Shown: positions 6,427 to 9,718 of the stretch, in pieces
Layout: every line of letters starts with the position of its first letter
Numbering within the stretch: position 1 is the stretch's first letter
DNA from: Methanobacteriota archaeon
GTDB lineage: Archaea; Methanobacteriota; Methanobacteria; Methanobacteriales; Methanobacteriaceae
Assembly (NCBI GenBank): GCA_023440975.1
Contig: JAEZRD010000053.1
Location: 1-9,718, forward strand
DNA: 9,718 nucleotides
Reading direction: 5' to 3'
The notes under the pieces: generated by a model
Told to the model about the DNA's origin: nothing
The model's database searches: none
Seen by the model: the letters and a program-made list of their open reading frames with translations, nothing else
Program-made: the position numbers and the translations under genes

Positions 6427-7017
6427 ATGAAAGCAGGCGTTCTTTATAGTGGTGGAAAAGATAGTTCATTAATGGCTATTATTCTAACACGATTAGGTTA
6501 TGATGTAGATCTTGTAACTGCTAACTTTGGTGTTTATAAATCATATATTCCCGCTTCCAAATCTGCAAAATCGTTAAATTTGAATCATGTTGTTCTTAAC
6601 ATGGATCAAAACATTTTAGAAGAAGCTGTGAATATGATTATGTCTGACGGATTTCCAAATGAAGGTATTAAATATCTTCATGAAGAAGTAATTGAAACCA
6701 TTGCAAATGAATATAAAATCATAGGAGATGGGACAAGACGTGATGACAGAACTCCAAAACTTAATAAAGATCAAATTAGGAGCTTAGAGGATCGTCGTGA
6801 TGTTCAATATGTAAATCTAGATAGTTTCGGTTATAAAATGATAAATTCATTAGTTTCAGAAATTTTTGAATTATCTTATGAAAAAAGCAATAAAGAAACT
6901 AGTTCTGATTATGAAGTAGAAATTCGTTTATTAATTGACCAAAAAGGCGGAAATTCAAGTGAAATTTTCCCAGAACATTATCAAACTAATGTTTGTGGCA
7001 TTAAACAAAAAATTTAA
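6427..7017 (+). CDS. PP-loop (adenine nucleotide alpha-hydrolase superfamily) ATPase, substrate unknown
   Basis: A 196-residue protein of the N-type ATP pyrophosphatase fold. SGGKDSS (8-14) is the PP-loop that binds ATP, the same motif used by ThiI, TtcA, QueC and asparagine synthetase. A second conserved-looking segment, GDGTRRDDRTP (100-110), lies where substrate or adenylate contacts are common. The C-terminal half has FPEHYQTNVCG (181-191), with one cysteine at 190 and no zinc cluster. Archaeal homologues are usually annotated as conserved or alpha-hydrolase-like proteins. No SD is visible. The ATG lies one base after the PDCD5 stop (TAATATG), so translation probably depends on coupling. 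Context suggests RNA modification or a ribosome-linked reaction, but that is inference. Confidence 0.85.
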   Translation: MKAGVLYSGGKDSSLMAIILTRLGYDVDLVTANFGVYKSYIPASKSAKSLNLNHVVLNMDQNILEEAVNMIMSDGFPNEGIKYLHEEVIETIANEYKIIGDGTRRDDRTPKLNKDQIRSLEDRRDVQYVNLDSFGYKMINSLVSEIFELSYEKSNKETSSDYEVEIRLLIDQKGGNSSEIFPEHYQTNVCGIKQKI

Positions 7018-7067
7018 ATTCATTAAATTAAATTTATATTACTAATTACAATATTGATGGTGGAAAA

Positions 7068-7223
7068 ATGAGTAGAAATAAACCGTTAGCTAAAAAGCTT
7101 AGAATGGCTAAAGCTAATAAACAAAACAGAAGAATTCCAATTTGGGCTTATGCAAAAACCCAACGTAAATTAAGATACAGACCTAAACCAAGACATTGGA
7201 GAAGAAATAACCTTAAAGTATAA
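7068..7223 (+). CDS. rpl39e: Large ribosomal subunit protein eL39 (L39e)
   Basis: A 51-residue, highly basic protein that lines the ribosomal exit tunnel in archaea and eukaryotes. The reading MSRNKPLAKKLRMAKANK, then QNRRIPIWAYAKTQRK and RYRPKPRHWRRNNLKV, covers the whole family, including the signature IPxW (23-26) and the PRHWRR end. Normal length is about 51. ATG 7068 follows GGTGG (7059-7063) with a 4-nt spacer. The gene is 50 nt after the PP-loop gene and 13 nt before rpl31e, with which it is surely cotranscribed. A TTTATATT (7033-7040) upstream is a weak promoter candidate. Confidence 0.96.
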   Translation: MSRNKPLAKKLRMAKANKQNRRIPIWAYAKTQRKLRYRPKPRHWRRNNLKV

Positions 7224-7236
7224 GGGGTAGATTGTT

Positions 7237-7485
7237 ATGGAAAGAATTTACACAATACCACTTAGAGATGTTAAAAAAGCACCTAGAACTATTAGAGCAG
7301 CAAAAGCTATGAGAGTTATTAGATCTTTTTTAGAAAAACACATGAAATCTGAAGATATTATTTTAGATCCAGCTATAAATGAAAAAGTTTGGGAAAGAGG
7401 AATTCAAAAAATTCCTTCTAAAATAAAAGTCAAAGCTGTTAAAGATGAAGATGATGGAGTAGTTGAAGTTACTTTAGAAGAATAA
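7237..7485 (+). CDS. rpl31e: Large ribosomal subunit protein eL31 (L31e)
   Basis: An 82-residue 50S protein located near the tunnel exit in archaeal and eukaryotic ribosomes. Recognised by ERIYTIPLRDVKKAPRTIRA (2-21) and AMRVIRSFLEKHMKSEDI (24-41). The LDPAINEKVWERGIQKIP segment (43-60) and the acidic EVTLEE tail complete the family pattern. ATG 7237 lies 8 nt after GGGGT (7224-7228), which directly follows the rpl39e stop. The 68-nt gap to eif6 has no clear terminator, so the operon probably continues. Confidence 0.97.
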   Translation: MERIYTIPLRDVKKAPRTIRAAKAMRVIRSFLEKHMKSEDIILDPAINEKVWERGIQKIPSKIKVKAVKDEDDGVVEVTLEE

Positions 7486-7553
7486 GTAAACTACTAAACT
7501 ATTAATAATCATAATATTAAAAAAATGAAATTTAAAAAAGGAAAGGGACATAC

Positions 7554-8222
7554 ATGCTTAAAAGAATAGATCTAACTGGAAACCCTAATTTAGGAGTTTA
7601 TATTTCAGTTAATGAAGATTTTGCCATTGTTCCTTTAAATCTCCCTGATGATATGGTTAATATTCTTAAAGAAGCATTAGAAGTTGAAGTGATTAAAACT
7701 TCAATTGCGGGCAGTAACTTAGCTGGAGCATTAACTGCAGGTAATTCTAATGGTTTTTTAGTTTCACCATATACTGATGATAGGGAAATAAACAATTTAA
7801 AATCTGTAGGGTTAAATGTTGCTAAACTTGAAGATAAGTATACAGCAGTAGGTAATATTGTTGCAGTTAATGACACTGCTGCGATTGTCAGTCCTTTTAT
7901 ATCTGAAAATTCTGTAAAAACAATTGAAGATGTTCTGGATGTTACTGTTGAACAATCTTCAATGGGTGGTTTAGATATCATTGGTTCCTTAATGACTGTT
8001 ACTAACAAGGGTTTCCTTTTATATAGGGATTCCACTCCTGCAGAAATAAACTTTGTTGAAGATACATTCAAAGTTCAAGGAGATATTGGAACTGTTGGTA
8101 AAGGTATTACACTAGTTGGAGCTTGTTCAATTGCTAATTCAAAAGGAGCTATAGTTGGTAAAAATACTACAGGTCCAGAAATGGCAAGATTAGAGGAAGC
8201 TTTAGGATTTTTAGATGATTAA
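7554..8222 (+). CDS. eif6: Translation initiation factor 6 (aIF6)
   Basis: A ribosome anti-association factor that binds the large subunit near uL14 and prevents 30S joining. In eukaryotes it is also needed for 60S biogenesis. The 222 residues match the archaeal length and show the repeated units of the five-bladed fold. Each has a strand pattern such as GVYISVNEDFAIVP (14-27), IAGSNLAGALTAGNSNGFLV (51-70), VGNIVAVNDTAAIVSP, GGLDIIGSLMTVTNKGFLL, and VGKGITLVGACSIANSKGAI near the end. ATG 7554 is preceded by AAGGAAAGGG (7538-7547). An upstream ATG at 7525 is out of frame. It sits between rpl31e and LX, the common archaeal order. Confidence 0.97.
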   Translation: MLKRIDLTGNPNLGVYISVNEDFAIVPLNLPDDMVNILKEALEVEVIKTSIAGSNLAGALTAGNSNGFLVSPYTDDREINNLKSVGLNVAKLEDKYTAVGNIVAVNDTAAIVSPFISENSVKTIEDVLDVTVEQSSMGGLDIIGSLMTVTNKGFLLYRDSTPAEINFVEDTFKVQGDIGTVGKGITLVGACSIANSKGAIVGKNTTGPEMARLEEALGFLDD

Positions 8223-8271
8223 AGTAAATGATTGATTATTAAATAGTATTCTTTTTTATGAGGGATTATTT

Positions 8272-8496
8272 ATGGAAACAAAAATATACAGAATTAAAGG
8301 TAAATTTGTAATGGGTGATGAAGTCCAAAAATTTACTAAAGAACTCAAAGCTTTTAAAGAAGCAGATATTTATGAAAAAATTTATTCTATTTTTGGAAGT
8401 AAACATGGAATAAACAAAAATCAAATTAAAATTGAAGATATTACAGAAATTAAAGCTGATGAAGTAGTTGACCCTATTTTAAAAGCTATATTATAA
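8272..8496 (+). CDS. rpl18a: Large ribosomal subunit protein LX (eL20/L18a)
   Basis: The archaeal LX protein, the short one-domain form of eukaryotic eL20 (L18a). The 74 residues agree with the archaeal length of about 75. Diagnostic stretches are YRIKGKFVMGDEVQKFTKEL (6-25), the SIFGSKHGINKNQIKIEDI segment (39-57), and a C-terminal VDPI. ATG 8272 follows GAGGGA (8260-8265). It lies 49 nt after eif6 and 23 nt before pfdA. The eif6-LX-pfdA-ftsY order is well known in euryarchaea. Confidence 0.94.
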   Translation: METKIYRIKGKFVMGDEVQKFTKELKAFKEADIYEKIYSIFGSKHGINKNQIKIEDITEIKADEVVDPILKAIL

Positions 8497-8505
8497 ATTA
8501 AAGTA

Positions 8506-8513
8506 AAAAGGTG
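8506..8513 (+). promoter_or_regulatory. Shine-Dalgarno site that decides the pfdA start
   Basis: AAAAGGTG ends in the GTG (8511) that a longest-ORF caller would take as a start. Its GGTG is better read as the ribosome site for ATG 8520, 6 nt downstream. A GTG start would have no SD of its own. Confidence 0.7.
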
Positions 8514-8519
8514 TTTTTA

Positions 8520-8942
8520 ATGGAAGACCAGCAAAAATTAGAACAAATGGTAAACGAGCTCAATATGTATAAAAGCCAAGCTGAATTGTTACAACAAGAA
8601 ATTGAAAATGTTCAACAAACAATAGCTGAGGTAAATACTTTAGAATCAACTATTGAAGATATGAAGAAAAAAGACAATGTAGAAGCTTTAGTACCTGTTG
8701 GTGCTGGTTCTTTTATGAATGCTGAAATTAAAAACGATAATAAAATTGTTATGAGTATTGGAGCAGGTGTTGCAGTAACAAAAAATTATGATGAAGCAAA
8801 AGAAACTGCAGAATCTCAAAAAAAGCAACTAGAAGATAGCTTAGGTAATTTATACAACAACTTACAACAAATTTCCGATGTTATAAATCAACTTTCTCCA
8901 CAAGCTGAACAATTAATGTTAAAACTTCAACAATCAAGATAA
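8520..8942 (+). CDS. pfdA: Prefoldin subunit alpha
   Basis: The alpha subunit of the archaeal alpha2-beta4 prefoldin jellyfish chaperone, which holds unfolded chains on coiled-coil arms and hands them to the thermosome. The 140 residues show an N-terminal coiled coil (about 1-50) and a beta-hairpin oligomerisation region with LVPVGAGSF (57-65) and MSIGAGVAV (78-86). A C-terminal coiled coil follows (about 92-139) and is rich in Gln and Leu. The start at ATG 8520 is chosen over GTG 8511 because the latter is part of the SD, and the resulting length agrees with known archaeal PfdA of about 140. It is probably the last gene of the rpl39e operon, with a strong terminator behind. Confidence 0.95.
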   Translation: MEDQQKLEQMVNELNMYKSQAELLQQEIENVQQTIAEVNTLESTIEDMKKKDNVEALVPVGAGSFMNAEIKNDNKIVMSIGAGVAVTKNYDEAKETAESQKKQLEDSLGNLYNNLQQISDVINQLSPQAEQLMLKLQQSR

Positions 8943-8962
8943 CATTAATTTTTACTTTTTTT

Positions 8963-9012
8963 TCATTCCATTAACTTAAAATATGGAATGATTCTCTTTA
9001 ATTCTTTTTTTT
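8963..9012 (+). terminator. Hairpin/T-tract terminator after pfdA
   Basis: TCATTCCAT (8963-8971) and ATGGAATGA (8983-8991) are perfect 9-bp arms around an 11-nt loop, with more G/C than any other spacer hairpin here. They are followed by TTCTCTTTAATTC and eight T (9005-9012). It lies 20 nt past the pfdA stop and separates pfdA from ftsY. The remaining spacer up to 9138 is AT-rich with no gene. Confidence 0.7.
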
Positions 9013-9138
9013 ACAATTTTAATCAAATTTTATTATAACTACTATTTTTTTTAACAACTATTTTTTAAATAAGTTTATTAAATTTAACACACATAATTTC
9101 ATTATTAATGTTTATTTAATAAAAATTTTAGATATTTT

Positions 9139-9146
9139 TTTATATA
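9139..9146 (+). promoter_or_regulatory. TATA box of ftsY
   Basis: TTTATATA matches the archaeal consensus exactly. Counting about 26 nt from its centre puts the start near 9168-9170, immediately before AGGAAGGT (9169-9176). The ftsY leader would then be only about 15 nt. With the terminator upstream, this suggests ftsY has its own promoter. Confidence 0.45.
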
Positions 9147-9182
9147 TTAATCATATTTAACTTATTATAGGAAGGTAATAAC

Positions 9183-9718
9183 TTGTTTGAGTCATTAAGA
9201 AAAAAATTTTCAGAAACAAGTGGAAAATTAACTAAAAAATTGGAAGATGAAGCTGAAGAAGAAGATAACATTGAAAAAACGGATTTATCTGATGAAAAAA
9301 ATTTAATTGATGAAGAAAATAAAGATTCTAAATCAGAGGATAAAGAAAAAATTGATGAATCAATTTCTTCTTCAAAACAAGAATCTAAAAATAAAGCAGA
9401 ATTAGATAAAACAAGTAAAGATTCTGAAAAAGAAGATGAAGATGAATCAAATGATATTGATGATGAGTCTGAGTCTGAAGTTAGTGATGAAGGTTCTGAT
9501 GAGGATGAAGAAAAGTCTGGTTTTTTCTCTTCTTTTAGACGTGGTTCTAAGAATAAAGATAATGATGATGAGTCTGAGTCTGATGATAACATTAAAGAAG
9601 ATAATGATGATGAAGAGTTAGATGATAAATCTTATGATGGGGAGTCTGAGTCTGAAGTTAGTGATGAAGGTTCTGATGAGGATGAAGAAAAGTCTGGTTT
9701 TTTCTCTTCTTTTAGACG
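9183..9718 (+). CDS. ftsY: Signal recognition particle receptor FtsY, N-terminal acidic region, 3' partial
   Basis: The SRP receptor GTPase, which docks SRP-ribosome complexes at the membrane. Only the N-terminal 178 codons are in the window; the NG GTPase domain would follow. The start is TTG 9183, with AGGAAGGT (9169-9176) 6 nt upstream. The first residues, FESLRKKFSETSGKLTKKLED, form an amphipathic basic helix like other archaeal FtsY N-termini. Then comes a highly acidic Ser/Asp/Glu-rich A-domain (about 22-178), broken by basic-hydrophobic KSGFFSSFR at 111-119 and 170-178. The two lie in 25-residue exact repeats spaced 59 residues apart. FtsY identity rests on the N-terminal pattern and the conserved eif6-LX-pfdA-ftsY order, as no GTPase motif is visible. 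The domain seems longer than typical. The open frame runs off the right edge. Confidence 0.8.
   Translation, partial: MFESLRKKFSETSGKLTKKLEDEAEEEDNIEKTDLSDEKNLIDEENKDSKSEDKEKIDESISSSKQESKNKAELDKTSKDSEKEDEDESNDIDDESESEVSDEGSDEDEEKSGFFSSFRRGSKNKDNDDESESDDNIKEDNDDEELDDKSYDGESESEVSDEGSDEDEEKSGFFSSFR
9465..9541 (+). repeat. 77-bp perfect direct repeat in ftsY, copy 1
   Basis: Identical base for base to 9642-9718. The offset is 177 bp, exactly 59 codons, so the frame is kept. It encodes an acidic Ser/Glu/Asp stretch ending in KSGFFSSFR. A partial third echo, GAGTCTGAGTCTGA, lies at 9570-9583. Confidence 0.95.
9642..9718 (+). repeat. 77-bp perfect direct repeat in ftsY, copy 2 (cut by window edge)
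   Basis: Identical to 9465-9541 up to the last base of the window, so the repeat may extend further and more copies may follow. Codons within the unit favour GAG and TCT, while the flanking acidic region uses GAA and TCA more. This points to a recent duplication. Confidence 0.95.

Noticed and set aside
7598..8071. 157-codon ORF on the minus strand inside eif6
   Set aside because: It is fully antisense to the well-supported aIF6 gene and its protein has no recognisable domain. It follows from the codon pattern of the sense gene.
8511..8519. GTG 8511 as the pfdA start
   Set aside because: The GTG is part of the SD AAAAGGTG for ATG 8520, and the shorter protein fits the family length better.
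9140..9592. 150-codon Ser-rich ORF on the minus strand
   Set aside because: The Ser runs are the complement of the GAT/GAA codons in the acidic FtsY region. It also overlaps the ftsY start and promoter.
9436..9621. 61-codon Met/Leu/Lys-rich + strand ORF
   Set aside because: It is a frame-shifted reading of the acidic ftsY repeat region with low-complexity sequence and no SD.

Overview
The window is a very AT-rich stretch (intergenic DNA is mostly A/T) from an archaeon. All genes read on the + strand. The gene set is archaeal and typical of the Methanobacteriales: AglB oligosaccharyltransferase, archaeal RNase P subunit Rnp4, ribosomal proteins eS19, eL39, eL31 and LX, aIF6, prefoldin alpha and an FtsY start. 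Base composition and protein resemblance suggest a Methanobrevibacter- or Methanosphaera-like methanogen. The genus is an inference.

Layout: (1) 1-2655 is the 3' part of aglB, cut by the left window edge and followed by a hairpin/T-tract terminator. (2) 2875-4596 holds a DRG-type GTPase with a TGS domain and a Fap7/AK6-like nucleoside kinase. Each is followed by a likely terminator. A 22-bp near-palindrome wraps a TATA-like box upstream of the GTPase. (3) 4860-5448 holds rnp4 and yhbY, overlapping by 32 nt, both with TTG starts. (4) 5544-7017 holds rps19e, a PDCD5-family protein and, one base after it, a PP-loop ATPase of unknown substrate. A 95-nt spacer with paired CTTAAATTTAAG palindromes precedes rps19e. 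(5) 7068-8942 is a close run of rpl39e (51 codons), rpl31e, eif6, rpl18a/LX and pfdA, ending in a strong hairpin terminator. (6) From 9183 to the right edge is the acidic N-terminal region of FtsY, preceded by a TTTATATA box.

The genes form a translation and protein-biogenesis neighbourhood. They cover ribosome assembly (GTPase, Fap7-like kinase, YhbY, aIF6), tRNA 5' maturation (Rnp4), ribosome structure (eS19, eL39, eL31, LX), chaperoning of new chains (prefoldin), SRP-dependent membrane delivery (FtsY) and N-glycosylation of exported proteins (AglB). Most of this is conserved archaeal synteny rather than a new system. The points most worth a second look are a perfect 77-bp repeat in ftsY that duplicates a KSGFFSSFR motif resembling a membrane-targeting sequence, the two palindromic regulatory candidates, and the PP-loop ATPase coupled to PDCD5. 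I see no tRNA, rRNA, CRISPR array or mobile element.
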